NCBI GenBank assembly: GCA_963780795.1
Contig: CAWADH010000010.1
Location: 310,001 to 374,000, forward strand
DNA: 64,000 nt
Direction: 5' to 3'
From: DATJGR01 sp963780795
Lineage (GTDB): Bacteria; Pseudomonadota; Gammaproteobacteria; Pseudomonadales; Azotimanducaceae
This document shows, piece after piece, positions 51,311-60,567 of this stretch. The stretch's first letter is position 1, and every line of letters starts with the position of its first letter. Both the position numbers and the translations under genes were made by a program. Below the pieces are notes generated by a model. That model was not told the origin of the DNA and made no database searches. It was given only the letters and a program-made list of their open reading frames with translations.

Positions 51311-53023
51311 ATGCGCGCGAGTCAGCTGCTGATTCCCACACTGAAGGAAACGCCGGCCGACGCCGACATTCCGAGCCACCGTTTCATGTTGCGCGCGGGA
51401 CTGATCCGTCGACTCGCCGCAGGCATTTACACCTGGCTGCCGCTCGGACTGCGCGTACTGCGCAAGGTCGAAGCGATCATCCGCGAAGAGATGAACCGCA
51501 GTGGTGCACAGGAAGTGCTGATGCCGTTCGTGCAACCGGCCGAACTGTGGCAGGAATCGAATCGCTGGGAAAAGATGGGGCCGGAGATGCTACGTCTGCA
51601 GGATCGCCACCAGCGCGATTTCTGCCTCGGACCCACGCACGAAGAAGTCATCACCGACATCGTTCGCCGCGAAGTGCAGAGCTACAAGCAGCTGCCGTGC
51701 AACCTCTATCAGATCAACCTCAAGTTCCGCGACGAAATCCGGCCGCGCTTCGGCGTAATGCGCGCGCGCGAGTTTCTGATGAAAGACGGCTATTCGTTTC
51801 ACCTCGACGAAGCGTCGTTCGACGCGACGTACGCCGAAATGCACGCATGCTACGGACGCATTCTGTCGCGCATCCAGCTCGATTTTCGCGCAGTGCTGGC
51901 CGACACGGGCAACATCGGTGGCAGCGCGTCGCACGAATTCCAGGTGCTCGCGAGCAGCGGTGAAGACCGTATCGCGTTCAGCGATGCGAGCGACTATGCC
52001 GCGAACGTAGAGAAAGCCGAGGCGTTGGCGCCGCCGAACGCTTCGACGAAATCGACGGCGAAGTTCGAAAAGATCGCAACGCCCGGCCAGCACACGATCG
52101 AACAGATCGCCGGGTTCTTCAAAGTGCCCGCCTCGCAGACGCTGAAGACGCTGATCGTCGCCGGCATCGACGGCCCGGTCGCGTTGGTGTTGCGCGGCGA
52201 CCACGAACTCAATGAGATCAAAGCACAGAAACTGCCGGACGTTGCCTCGCCGCTGACGTTCGCAGCCGACGCGGCGATCCGCGCCAGCGTCGCGTGCGGT
52301 GTCGGCTCGCTCGGTCCGATCGGATTGGCTTTGCCGACCTATGTCGACCGCAGCGCGCGGGCCGCCGTCGACTTCATCTGCGGCGCGAACGACGACGGCT
52401 ATCACTATCGCGGCGCGAACTGGGGACGCGACGCGACGGTTGCCGATGATCGCGTCGTCGACCTGCGCAACGTCGTCGACGGCGATCCGTCGCCGGATGG
52501 AAAGGGACACCTGTCGATCACGCGCGGCATCGAAGTGGGACACATCTTCCAGCTCGGCCGCAAATACAGCGAATCGCTGAACGCGAAGGTGCTCGACCAG
52601 GACGGCACGACGAAGACGCTCATCATGGGTTGCTACGGCATGGGCGTAACACGTCTCGTCGGCGCCATCATCGAACAGTGCCACGACGCCGACGGCATCA
52701 TCTGGCCGCAACCGGTCGCGCCGTTCACGGTACACATCGTCGCGTTGAACTACGCGAAATCGGATGTCGTCCGCACCACCGCGGACCGGTTGTTGGCGGA
52801 GCTCGAAGCGCTCGGCATCGAAACGTTGCTGGACGACCGCGACGAGCGTCCGGGCGTCAAATTCGCCGACGCGGACCTGATCGGGATACCGCATCGCATC
52901 GTGATCGGTGAACGGAATCTCAAAGCGGGTCAGGTCGAGTATCGAACGCGCCGGTCTGCTGATACGCTCGCCGTCAACGTCGACACAGTGACGGCCCACG
53001 TGCGCGCCGCCATCGCTGGATGA
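51311..53023 (+). CDS. proS: prolyl-tRNA synthetase
   Basis: A 570-residue class II synthetase of the bacterial type. Motifs 2 and 3 surround the editing INS domain: FRDEIRPRFGVMRAREFLMK, then the insertion (about residues 225-400) with the YbaK-like fold, then MGCYGMGVTRLVGAIIE. The C-terminal anticodon domain starts PFTVHIVALNY. It charges tRNA-Pro and edits misacylated Ala. The gene starts 80 bp after the HU terminator and overlaps the next gene by four bases (ATGA). Confidence 0.97.
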   Translation: MRASQLLIPTLKETPADADIPSHRFMLRAGLIRRLAAGIYTWLPLGLRVLRKVEAIIREEMNRSGAQEVLMPFVQPAELWQESNRWEKMGPEMLRLQDRHQRDFCLGPTHEEVITDIVRREVQSYKQLPCNLYQINLKFRDEIRPRFGVMRAREFLMKDGYSFHLDEASFDATYAEMHACYGRILSRIQLDFRAVLADTGNIGGSASHEFQVLASSGEDRIAFSDASDYAANVEKAEALAPPNASTKSTAKFEKIATPGQHTIEQIAGFFKVPASQTLKTLIVAGIDGPVALVLRGDHELNEIKAQKLPDVASPLTFAADAAIRASVACGVGSLGPIGLALPTYVDRSARAAVDFICGANDDGYHYRGANWGRDATVADDRVVDLRNVVDGDPSPDGKGHLSITRGIEVGHIFQLGRKYSESLNAKVLDQDGTTKTLIMGCYGMGVTRLVGAIIEQCHDADGIIWPQPVAPFTVHIVALNYAKSDVVRTTADRLLAELEALGIETLLDDRDERPGVKFADADLIGIPHRIVIGERNLKAGQVEYRTRRSADTLAVNVDTVTAHVRAAIAG

Positions 53024-53733
53024 TTGACCGCAGCCGAATCGAACCCGCCACCGTCACCCGCAGCCCGCCAAAGTCGTCATGGCGCTGCACTGCCTTCTTC
53101 GTAACACTCTGTATGCCGCTCGTTGCCCTCGCAGCGGCGCCGCCGCCGCAGCCGATCGATCCGCTCGTCATCGACGCGCTCGCGCGCAGCATGTCCGACG
53201 AGGTGGAACACGGCGATCACTTCGATGCACAAGTGTGGTTGCTGAGCTCCGTACCGAAGCTCGCGCGATATGTATCGAACGACCAGGAACGCGAGCTGAT
53301 TCTGCGCATGGTGTATCGCGAAGCGAATCGACACGACATGGATCCGGACTTAGTACTTGCGGTCATGCAGGTGGAAAGCCGCTTCGACCGCTTTGCGGTG
53401 TCGAGCGCGGGGGCGCAGGGTCTGATGCAGGTGATGCCGTTCTGGCGTAACGAGATCGGTCGGCCGCAGGACAACCTGACGCAGATCGAAACCAACGTGC
53501 GCTACGGCACCGCCATCCTCGCGCAGTATCTGACCGAAGCGCGCGGCGATCTCATCGACGCGCTGGCGCGTTACAACGGCAGCCGCGGGCGGTTGAATTA
53601 CCCGGAACTCGTCGTGTATGCGTATCGGGCGCGCTGGCAGACGCAAACCACCGACGACCTTCCTAAGCTGCAGGCCGGCTGCAAGGCCTACAGCCTGGCG
53701 GCGTGTCACGCGGTCAAGTCGGCCCGGCACTGA
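53020..53733 (+). CDS. periplasmic lytic transglycosylase (SLT domain)
   Basis: A 237-residue soluble-lytic-transglycosylase-like protein. An N-terminal hydrophobic segment (FFVTLCMPLVALAAAP) exports it. The SLT domain carries the catalytic Glu in VLAVMQVESRFDRFAVSSAG, then AQGLMQVMPFW and ALARYNGSRGRLNYPELVV. It cuts peptidoglycan between MurNAc and GlcNAc with formation of 1,6-anhydro-MurNAc. The start overlaps proS. The 3' end runs 20 bp into the convergent thioredoxin-fold gene. Confidence 0.92.
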   Translation: MIDRSRIEPATVTRSPPKSSWRCTAFFVTLCMPLVALAAAPPPQPIDPLVIDALARSMSDEVEHGDHFDAQVWLLSSVPKLARYVSNDQERELILRMVYREANRHDMDPDLVLAVMQVESRFDRFAVSSAGAQGLMQVMPFWRNEIGRPQDNLTQIETNVRYGTAILAQYLTEARGDLIDALARYNGSRGRLNYPELVVYAYRARWQTQTTDDLPKLQAGCKAYSLAACHAVKSARH

Positions 53734-54175
53734 CTCCCATCACGGCGCGCAGCGTAGACTCCGTCTGCGGACCGACCAGCGTCGCCGCCACTTCCCCGTT
53801 CGGATCGATCACCACAGTCGTGGGCAATACAGCCGGCAGTTCGTAGCCGAAGCGCTCGCGCGGATCTTTCGTCATCACCGGAAATTCGATGCTCATGCGT
53901 TGCATCAGCGCACGCAGCGCATTGCCGTCCACGCCGTCGAAGTTCACGCCGACCACGCGCAGAACGCCGGTCTCTTGCGCCCTGTTGAGCGCGTTCAACT
54001 GCGGAATCTCGTATCGACATGGCGCACACCACTCGGCCCAGTAGTTGATGAACACCCAGTGTCCGCGCCATTCGGAATAACGGCCAGCGGCGCCGTCGGC
54101 GTACTCGAAATCGATCGGTGCGCAGCTGCCTACCACGATCGATATCGACAGCACGATGAACTTGGGTGCTCTCAC
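53714..54175 (-). CDS. TlpA-like thioredoxin-fold lipoprotein
   Basis: A 153-residue thiol-disulfide protein. A short signal with lipobox VGSC (IVVGSCAPIDF) indicates lipid attachment. The CxxC site is FINYWAEWCAPCRYEIPQLN; cis-Pro lies in AVLPTTVVIDPNG. Such proteins reduce disulfides in the periplasm, for example for cytochrome assembly. The GTG start overlaps the stop of the YihY gene by four bases (GTGA). The 3' end overlaps that of the lytic transglycosylase. Confidence 0.88.
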   Translation of the reverse strand: MRAPKFIVLSISIVVGSCAPIDFEYADGAAGRYSEWRGHWVFINYWAEWCAPCRYEIPQLNALNRAQETGVLRVVGVNFDGVDGNALRALMQRMSIEFPVMTKDPRERFGYELPAVLPTTVVIDPNGEVAATLVGPQTESTLRAVMGVSAGPT

Positions 54176-55401
54176 GCGCGCGTCTCTTCGCCGCTGTCCA
54201 GAATCGAATCGAGATCGATGTCGAGATGCGAAGCGCCATAGCGCGCATAGTCGCGCAGCGGTTCGATCAGCCGCGGCATGTCGTGGACTGCAGCGAGGTT
54301 GTCGACATCGATTCCGCACGGCAGCCGCCGATACAGATCGAGCAGCGAGACGCCGCGCAGATCGCGTCCGAGCGCCACGTGATTTCCATTTCCGGTCGTC
54401 ACCAACTTGAACTCCCCCAAGACGGCCAACACCTCTTCGCGCTCGACGCCTGACAGTTTGACCGCATCGTTGAGATCGGTGCGAGTGACCCCCCGCCCTT
54501 CGAGATGCGCCGCGCGCAGGAAAGCCAGCAGCCGGATGCACTGCACGAGCATCGGCGCGCCGTCGCTTACCGCGTTGTCGCGCTCGATTCCCAGCGTGCG
54601 CACGACGATCGCGCCCGACAGGATCAGCACCCACACGAGATACACCCACGTGAGGAACAACGGCACCGCGGCAAACGTACCGTATACGAGCTGCATGTTC
54701 GCGTTGCCGACGATGGTGGTGAAGAAGCGCTTTGCGGCCTCGAAGAACAACGTCGTCAGCAGCCCTCCGACCAACGCATCGCGAAAGCGCACGCGACAAT
54801 TCGGCACCGCGAAGAACAGCACGGTGAATCCGATGAGACTGAACAGCGACGGCAGCCAGCCGAGCAGCGCCTGACGCGCCGTTGCCGTGTCGGCATTCGT
54901 GATCAGCGGCAGTGAAATCAGATACGAGCTGAGCAGCAGACCCGCGACGACCAGCGGCGGGCCGCACGTCATCACTCCCCAATAGACGAGAAACCGCTGT
55001 ATGCCGCGCCGCGGCTCCGCCACCTGCCAGATTTCGTTGAACGCTTTCTCCATCGTCACCAGCATCATGAACGCGGTCACCAGCAGAAATGCGAACCCCG
55101 CGATCGTCAGGTCGCGCGCCTGATGCGAAAAATCCTCGAGCCGTTCCTGAATCACGGCCGAACTCGACGGCACGAAATTCTCGAACACGAACGCCTGGAT
55201 CTGCTGCCCCATGGTCGAGAAGTCCGGGAACATCGACAGGATGGCGTATGAGACCGTCATCAGCGGGACGACGGCGAACAGGGTCGTGTAGGTCAGAGCT
55301 GCCGCGCTATCCAGAAGGCCGTGCGCTCCGAATTGCGCAACGATCTGTCTGACGAACCAGCGAAACTCTACGACGACGTTGGCGAGCATCGAACGATGCA
55401 T
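54172..55401 (-). CDS. YihY/BrkB-family inner-membrane protein
   Basis: A 409-residue protein. The first 290 residues hold six hydrophobic helices with the family signatures LTYTTLFAVVPLMTVSYAIL, LLVTAFMMLVTMEKAFNEIW and YGTFAAVPLFLTWVYLVWVL. A cytoplasmic winged-helix-like C-terminus follows (TRTDLNDAVKLSGVEREEVL). Once called RNase BN, the family is not a nuclease; it may be a transporter or lipid-related protein. It is coupled to the thioredoxin-fold gene and divergent from arsC. Confidence 0.92.
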   Translation of the reverse strand: MHRSMLANVVVEFRWFVRQIVAQFGAHGLLDSAAALTYTTLFAVVPLMTVSYAILSMFPDFSTMGQQIQAFVFENFVPSSSAVIQERLEDFSHQARDLTIAGFAFLLVTAFMMLVTMEKAFNEIWQVAEPRRGIQRFLVYWGVMTCGPPLVVAGLLLSSYLISLPLITNADTATARQALLGWLPSLFSLIGFTVLFFAVPNCRVRFRDALVGGLLTTLFFEAAKRFFTTIVGNANMQLVYGTFAAVPLFLTWVYLVWVLILSGAIVVRTLGIERDNAVSDGAPMLVQCIRLLAFLRAAHLEGRGVTRTDLNDAVKLSGVEREEVLAVLGEFKLVTTGNGNHVALGRDLRGVSLLDLYRRLPCGIDVDNLAAVHDMPRLIEPLRDYARYGASHLDIDLDSILDSGEETRA

Positions 55402-55446
55402 CCGGTTGCGGCTACAATGCGGCGGCCATTATAGAGTCACGCGCCG

Positions 55447-55797
55447 ATGGGCGAAGTCACGATTTACCACAACCAGAGGTGCTCCAAGTCGCGTCAGACA
55501 CTAGCGCTGCTGACAGCGCGCGGCATCACGCCGCGCGTCGTGCACTATCTGGACACACCGCCCGACGCGACAACGTTGAAGCGTCTGCTGAAGCTGCTGG
55601 GGATGCGTCCGCGACAACTGCTGCGCGCTCAGGAACCACCTTATGCGGAATTGCGACTCGAAGATTCCGCTCGCACCGACGACGAGTTGATCGCTGCGAT
55701 GGTGAGCCATCCGGTGCTGATCGAACGCCCGATCGTCGAAGCGAACGGGCGGGCCGCGATCGGCCGACCTCCTGAAAACGTTCTGCAGATCATCTGA
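55447..55797 (+). CDS. arsC: ArsC-family arsenate reductase-like protein
   Basis: A 116-residue member of the glutaredoxin-linked ArsC family. The active Cys is in YHNQRCSKSRQTLALL; the Arg residues that bind arsenate lie in the PVLIERPIVEANGRAAIGRP stretch. It reduces arsenate with glutathione and glutaredoxin; chromosomal homologues may have other roles. It starts the arsC-wrbA-DUF2069 set, a conserved order in Gammaproteobacteria, and no ars regulator or pump is near. Confidence 0.92.
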   Translation: MGEVTIYHNQRCSKSRQTLALLTARGITPRVVHYLDTPPDATTLKRLLKLLGMRPRQLLRAQEPPYAELRLEDSARTDDELIAAMVSHPVLIERPIVEANGRAAIGRPPENVLQII

Positions 55798-55824
55798 CTC
55801 ACGCTTTCACCCACGAGCGCGGCC

Positions 55825-56427
55825 GTGTCCGACCACATTCTGATCCTCTACTACAGCCGACAAGGCGCCACTGCCACACTGGCCGAGTGCATCGCGCACG
55901 GCGTTTCGGCGCACGGACGGTTCGAACCGCGTCTGCGCACCGTGCCTGCAGTTGCATCGACCACCGAGAAGACCGCGCCGCCGATTCCGGCGGAAGGCGC
56001 CGTCTATTGCAGCAAAGCCGACCTAGCGGAGTGTCGGGCGCTTGCGCTCGGCAGCCCGACGCGCTTCGGCAACATGGCGGCGCCGATGAAGCACTTCCTC
56101 GACGGCACTGCGGATCTGTGGATCGGCGGCGCGCTGGCCGGGAAACCCGCAGCGGTATTCACGTCCACCGGCAGCCACCACGGCGGGCAGGAGAGCACCT
56201 TGCTGACGATGATGTTGCCATTGCTTCATCACGGCATGCTGATCGTCGGGTTGCCGTACACCGAACCCGGGTTGAACGCGACGACGCTGGGCGGCACGCC
56301 CTACGGCGCATCGCACGTGTCGGGCATTCGCGGCGATGCCGCGATCGACGCCACCGAGCGGGATCTGGCGCGCGCCTTAGGGCGCCGGTTGGCAGACGTC
56401 ACCGACCGGTTGTTCCCGCTCAGATGA
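55825..56427 (+). CDS. wrbA: WrbA-like NAD(P)H:quinone oxidoreductase (flavodoxin fold)
   Basis: A 200-residue flavoprotein. The FMN phosphate loop is ILILYYSRQGATATLAECIA, the isoalloxazine-binding segments are LGSPTRFGNMAAPMKHFLDG and FTSTGSHHGGQESTLLTMM. It reduces quinones by two electrons. The GTG start (VSDHILILYYS) fits the fold start. It is 27 bp after arsC and overlaps the DUF2069 gene by four bases. Confidence 0.92.
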   Translation: MSDHILILYYSRQGATATLAECIAHGVSAHGRFEPRLRTVPAVASTTEKTAPPIPAEGAVYCSKADLAECRALALGSPTRFGNMAAPMKHFLDGTADLWIGGALAGKPAAVFTSTGSHHGGQESTLLTMMLPLLHHGMLIVGLPYTEPGLNATTLGGTPYGASHVSGIRGDAAIDATERDLARALGRRLADVTDRLFPLR

Positions 56428-56783
56428 ACGTGCAGACCGCGCTGCGGATGGCGTTGCTGATCTGGATCGGATCGCTGTTCGCGCTGCTGGGCATGCAGCG
56501 CTTCTTCGTCGAACCGCTTGCGAGTACGGTCGCGACGATCGCGGTGTTCGTCGGCCAGGTAGCGCCGCTGCTGGTCATCGCCCCGGCCGCGCTTCGCGGC
56601 GGCGCGCGCGGGCCACTGTGGATCTGCCTCGCGATGCTGCTCTACTTCGTGCACGGGATCTGGCAATGGAGTTCGCCGAACGTGCGGTTGTTCGGCGTCC
56701 TCGAGGTGGTGTTCTCGCTCGGGGCGTTCGTTACTGCGTGGATACTCCTGCGGATATTGCCGAAGGACGGCGTTAGTCCATGA
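56424..56783 (+). CDS. DUF2069 inner-membrane protein
   Basis: A 119-residue protein with four hydrophobic helices (ALLIWIGSLFALLGMQRFF, VATIAVFVGQVAPLLVIAPA, WICLAMLLYFVHGIWQW, LEVVFSLGAFVTAWILLRIL). It belongs to DUF2069, proteins of unknown role that follow wrbA. Its start overlaps wrbA (ATGA), and the 3' end overlaps the convergent prpE by 11 bp. Confidence 0.85.
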   Translation: MNVQTALRMALLIWIGSLFALLGMQRFFVEPLASTVATIAVFVGQVAPLLVIAPAALRGGARGPLWICLAMLLYFVHGIWQWSSPNVRLFGVLEVVFSLGAFVTAWILLRILPKDGVSP

Positions 56784-58662
56784 TCCGCTGAACGCGGAGC
56801 GTGCCCTCGATTTCCTTCAGTATCGCCGGATCGTCGATGGTAGACGGCACGGTGAAGGGGCGCCTGTCGACCATCTTCCGCATCACCTGCCGCAGTATCT
56901 TTCCGGATCGCGTTTTCGGCAGCCGCTTCACCACCACCGCGCGTTTGAAGTTCGCGAACGCACCGATCGACTGGCGCACCATCGCGACGAGTTCCGACTG
57001 CAGCGTCGCTTCGTCGATGTTCGCACCGTCTTTCAGCAGCAGCAGTCCGAGCGGCACCTGTCCGCGATCGGAGTCTTCGATGCCGATCACCGCGCACTCT
57101 GCAACCGCCGGATGAGAGGCAACCACCTCTTCCATGGCGCCGGTCGACAGCCGGTGACCTGCAACGTTGATGACGTCGTCGATGCGGCCCATCACGTACA
57201 GATAGCCGTCTTCGTCGAGATAGCCACCGTCGCCGGTCAGATAGAAACCGGGGAAGCGCGACCAATACGACGCGACATAGCGCGCGTGATCACCCCACAC
57301 GGTGGGTAACGCGCCGGGCGGCAGCGGCCCCTTAGCAACGACGTTACCTTCCACGTTAGGTCCCACCGGTTCGCCGTCGTCGTCCAGGATGCGCAGGTCG
57401 TAGCCCGGCACCGGCAAAGTCGGCGAACCGGGTTTTGTCGGCATCAGTTCGATGCCGGCCATGTTCGCGCACATCGGCCAGCCGGTTTCGGTCTGCCACC
57501 AGTGGTCGATCACCGGAATCGGCAGCATGTCGTTCAGCCAGTGGTAGGTCGGCGGATCGAGCCGCTCGCCGGCCACGAACAGATACTCGAGACACGAAAT
57601 GTCATGCGCCGACTTCAGCTGCGCCTCGGGGTCTTCCTTCTTGATCGCACGGAATGCAGTCGGCGCCACGAAGAACGTTTTCACTCGATGTTCGGCGATG
57701 ACGCGCCAGAACGCGCCCGCATCCGGTGTGCGCACCGGTTTGCCTTCATAGAGAACGGTCGTGCAGCCTTTGATCAGCGGACCGTAGACGATGTACGAGT
57801 GCCCGACGACCCAGCCTACGTCGGAGGCCGCCCAGAACACGTCGCCGGCATTGACGCCGTACACCGCGTGCATGCTGTAGTTCAGCGCCACCGCGTGGCC
57901 GCCGTTGTCGCGTACCACACCTTTCGGTTTGCCGGTGGTGCCGGACGTATAAAGGATATAGAGCGGATCGGTCGCGTCGACTGGCACCGCGTCGACGGGT
58001 TTGGCTGCGGCTTCCCACGCACGCCAGTCGAGGTCGCGCGCGGGATCGAGCGTTGCGGTCACTTGCGGTCGTTGGAGGACGACGCACGCGGCCGGTTTGT
58101 GGTGCGCCAGCCGGATTGCTTCGTCGAGCAGCGGTTTGTACGGAATCGGCGCGCTGAATTCGATGCCGCACGAGGCGGACAGAATCACTTTCGGCGTAGC
58201 GTCGTCGATACGCACCGCGAGTTCCGGTGCGGCGAATCCACCGAACACCACCGAGTGCACCGCGCCGATGCGCGCGCACGCGAGCATCGCAACCGCCGCT
58301 TCCGGCACCATCGGCATGTAGACGATCACGCGGTCGCCCTTCTGCACGCCGAGGTCGGAAAGACCGCCGGCTACGCGAGCGACCCAGTCGCGCAGTTCGG
58401 AGAAGGTGTACTTGCGGACCGTGCCGGTAACCGGGGAGTCGTAGATCAGCGCGGTCTGATCGCCCCGCCCGCGTTCGACGTGACGATCGAGCGCGAGCCA
58501 GCAGCTGTTGAGCTTGCCGCCGCGAAACCAGCGCGATGCACCATTCGGGTCCTGGTCGAGGATCGTCTTCGGAAAGTCGAACCACTCGATGTCCTGGGCC
58601 TGTTCGCGCCAGAAACCCTCAGGGTCATCGATCGACCGACGATATTCGGTTGCGTAACTCAT
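56773..58662 (-). CDS. prpE: propionyl-CoA synthetase
   Basis: A 629-residue AMP-forming acyl-CoA synthetase of the PrpE kind. It activates propionate with ATP and CoA. The P-loop-like ATP motif is YILYTSGTTGKPKGVVRDNG; GWVVGHSYIVYGPLI and DHWWQTETGWP are typical of acetyl/propionyl enzymes; the C-terminal KTRSGKIL contains the regulated Lys that can be acylated. N-terminal YRRSIDDPEGFWREQAQDI matches PrpE more than Acs. Propionate may arise from branched or steroid-like substrates. Confidence 0.93.
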   Translation of the reverse strand: MSYATEYRRSIDDPEGFWREQAQDIEWFDFPKTILDQDPNGASRWFRGGKLNSCWLALDRHVERGRGDQTALIYDSPVTGTVRKYTFSELRDWVARVAGGLSDLGVQKGDRVIVYMPMVPEAAVAMLACARIGAVHSVVFGGFAAPELAVRIDDATPKVILSASCGIEFSAPIPYKPLLDEAIRLAHHKPAACVVLQRPQVTATLDPARDLDWRAWEAAAKPVDAVPVDATDPLYILYTSGTTGKPKGVVRDNGGHAVALNYSMHAVYGVNAGDVFWAASDVGWVVGHSYIVYGPLIKGCTTVLYEGKPVRTPDAGAFWRVIAEHRVKTFFVAPTAFRAIKKEDPEAQLKSAHDISCLEYLFVAGERLDPPTYHWLNDMLPIPVIDHWWQTETGWPMCANMAGIELMPTKPGSPTLPVPGYDLRILDDDGEPVGPNVEGNVVAKGPLPPGALPTVWGDHARYVASYWSRFPGFYLTGDGGYLDEDGYLYVMGRIDDVINVAGHRLSTGAMEEVVASHPAVAECAVIGIEDSDRGQVPLGLLLLKDGANIDEATLQSELVAMVRQSIGAFANFKRAVVVKRLPKTRSGKILRQVMRKMVDRRPFTVPSTIDDPAILKEIEGTLRVQRIMD

Positions 58663-58699
58663 GGCTCATTGCGCGCGGTGCGCGCAAGCCACTCACGGT

Positions 58700-59215
58700 T
58701 CAGCCGCGGCGCGGCCGGCTCTTCATCAGTTTCTGCAGATCGGCGTTCGACGGCTTCGCCTTCATCAGCTGCTTGTAGGACGCAGACTTGCGGTTGATCT
58801 TCTTGTGCTTGGCGTAGAACTCGACCGCTTTTCCCCAGGCCCCATTCAGCCCGTGCAGATTGATCGAAACCGTCGTGTTGACGATTTTCGATTCGAGCGT
58901 CGACATGATGCCGATCTGGAACACCGGCGTTTTAGTGCCGCTCTTCTCGGTCTTCATGCGGAACAGAATGCCGCGCACGCGTCCTTTGTCGTCGACATAG
59001 ACTTCGCGCGCCGCCTTTTCTTTTGCGCCCATCTGGCTGCGAGCCAGTTCGGTGTCGCGCGCATCGGCCTGCTTCTTGATCGACGCACGCTTCGAACCAC
59101 GAATGCGCTTGCCGTCTTCCTTCAGCGAGAAATACTCCTGGTACGTCTTGCCATTGATCTGTCGTCGTACGCGGTAGCCGTGAAACCGCGGGGTATCCAG
59201 TAGTTCTACGCTCAT
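58700..59215 (-). CDS. basic protein of unknown function, AP2-like repeats possible
   Basis: A 171-residue, lysine/arginine-rich soluble protein. Residues about 10-50 (FHGYRVRRQINGKTYQEYFS) and about 80-140 (GRVRGILFRMKTEKSGTKTP, with AWGKAVEFYAKHKK) look like two three-stranded sheet plus helix units, reminiscent of AP2-type DNA-binding domains found in some integrases. No catalytic residues are evident. It is 37 bp upstream of prpE on the same strand and follows the racemase gene, with which it may be cotranscribed. I cannot assign a function. Confidence 0.75.
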   Translation of the reverse strand: MSVELLDTPRFHGYRVRRQINGKTYQEYFSLKEDGKRIRGSKRASIKKQADARDTELARSQMGAKEKAAREVYVDDKGRVRGILFRMKTEKSGTKTPVFQIGIMSTLESKIVNTTVSINLHGLNGAWGKAVEFYAKHKKINRKSASYKQLMKAKPSNADLQKLMKSRPRRG

Positions 59216-59251
59216 TCTTTTTACCTCGTTAAGTACGTGGTTCCACTCGTT

Positions 59252-60385
59252 TCATGCTGCAGGGACGATGCCTGAGGTCTGCAGCGACTTGATTTCCTGC
59301 GCGGAGAATCCGCAGTCCTTCAGAACCGCCTCGGAGTCCTCGCCGGGGCGCCGGGCACCGTGCGAAATCTCGGCCTTCGTGCGGCTGAAGCGCGGCGCGG
59401 GCGCGGGCTGCACGACGCCGTCGACGTTGACGAAGCTGTTGCGTGCGACGTTGTGCGGATGGTCGGGCGCTTCGAAGATCGACAGCACCGGCGCGAAGCA
59501 CACGTCGCTGCCCTCCATTATTTCGCACCATTGTTTCTGCGTCTTCGTCTTGAACACGCGCGTCAGTTCGTCTTTAAGCGCCGGCCATTGCTTCGCGTCC
59601 ATCTGCGGCTTGAAGCGCTCGCGATCGAGACCGGCTTTTTCGAGCAGCAACGCGTAGAACTGCGGCTCGATGGAGCCGATGCAGATGTGTTTGCCGTCGC
59701 TGGTTTCGTACGTGTCGTAGAAGTGCGCGCCGCCGTCGAGCAGATTGGTGCCACGCTTGTCGGTGAAACCACCGGTGGCGCGGAACGTGAAGAACATCGC
59801 CATCAGTGTCGCCGCGCCATCGACCATCGCAGCGTCGATGATCTGCCCTTTTCCAGAGCGCTGCGCTTCGAGCAATCCGCAAACCATCCCGAAAGCGAGC
59901 AACATACCGCCGCCGCCGAAATCACCAACCAGATTGAGGGGCGGTACCGGCTTTTGGCCCGGCCGACCGATCGCGTGCAGCGCGCCGGACAGACCGATGT
60001 AGTTGATGTCGTGACCGGCCGCCTGCGCCATCGGGCCTTCCTGACCCCAACCGGTCATGCGGCCGTAGACGAGTTTCGAATTGCGCGCCATGCAGTCGTC
60101 AGGGCCGAGGCCGAGGCGTTCGGTAACACCAGGACGGAAACCTTCGAACAGACCCGCAGCGGATTCGCACAGACGCAGCACGACCTCGACGCCTTCGGGT
60201 TTCTTCAGATCGACGGCAATGGAGCGGCGGTTGCGTGCGAGGATATCTTTAGGCCGACTCGACGCGCCCGTCAGGCGATCGACTCTGATGACTTCCGCGC
60301 CCATGTCGGACAACATCATGCCGCAGAACGGGCCAGGCCCGATGCCTGCAAGCTCGATGATTCGCAGGCCGTTCAACGGTCCCAC
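59252..60385 (-). CDS. alpha-methylacyl-CoA racemase
   Basis: A 377-residue class III CoA-transferase-fold enzyme whose sequence matches alpha-methylacyl-CoA racemase (human AMACR, mycobacterial MCR) throughout. The catalytic pair is visible: His125 in AAGHDINYIGLSG and Asp155 in NLVGDFGGGG. It interconverts 2R and 2S methylacyl-CoA so that branched chains, including steroid side chains and pristanate, can enter beta-oxidation. The GTG at 60385 follows GGGAGAG by 4 bases and is where homology starts; an ATG 10 codons earlier lacks a good site. It complements the dehydrogenase pair and prpE. Confidence 0.93.
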   Translation of the reverse strand: MGPLNGLRIIELAGIGPGPFCGMMLSDMGAEVIRVDRLTGASSRPKDILARNRRSIAVDLKKPEGVEVVLRLCESAAGLFEGFRPGVTERLGLGPDDCMARNSKLVYGRMTGWGQEGPMAQAAGHDINYIGLSGALHAIGRPGQKPVPPLNLVGDFGGGGMLLAFGMVCGLLEAQRSGKGQIIDAAMVDGAATLMAMFFTFRATGGFTDKRGTNLLDGGAHFYDTYETSDGKHICIGSIEPQFYALLLEKAGLDRERFKPQMDAKQWPALKDELTRVFKTKTQKQWCEIMEGSDVCFAPVLSIFEAPDHPHNVARNSFVNVDGVVQPAPAPRFSRTKAEISHGARRPGEDSEAVLKDCGFSAQEIKSLQTSGIVPAA

Positions 60386-60567
60386 ATCGCTCTCCCTTTT
60401 TTTATCCGTCCGCAAGGGTCGGTAGTTTACCCCTTTTGCGGCTTAAGGGAACTGTCTGTAAACGCAGGGCGCCGCGTTACGTGCGGTAAATAACAGGAGA
60501 TCGACGCAACCCCACAATCAGCGGGTTAGCCGCGACAGTTCAAACGTGTCAGCGATGCGCGCAGCGC

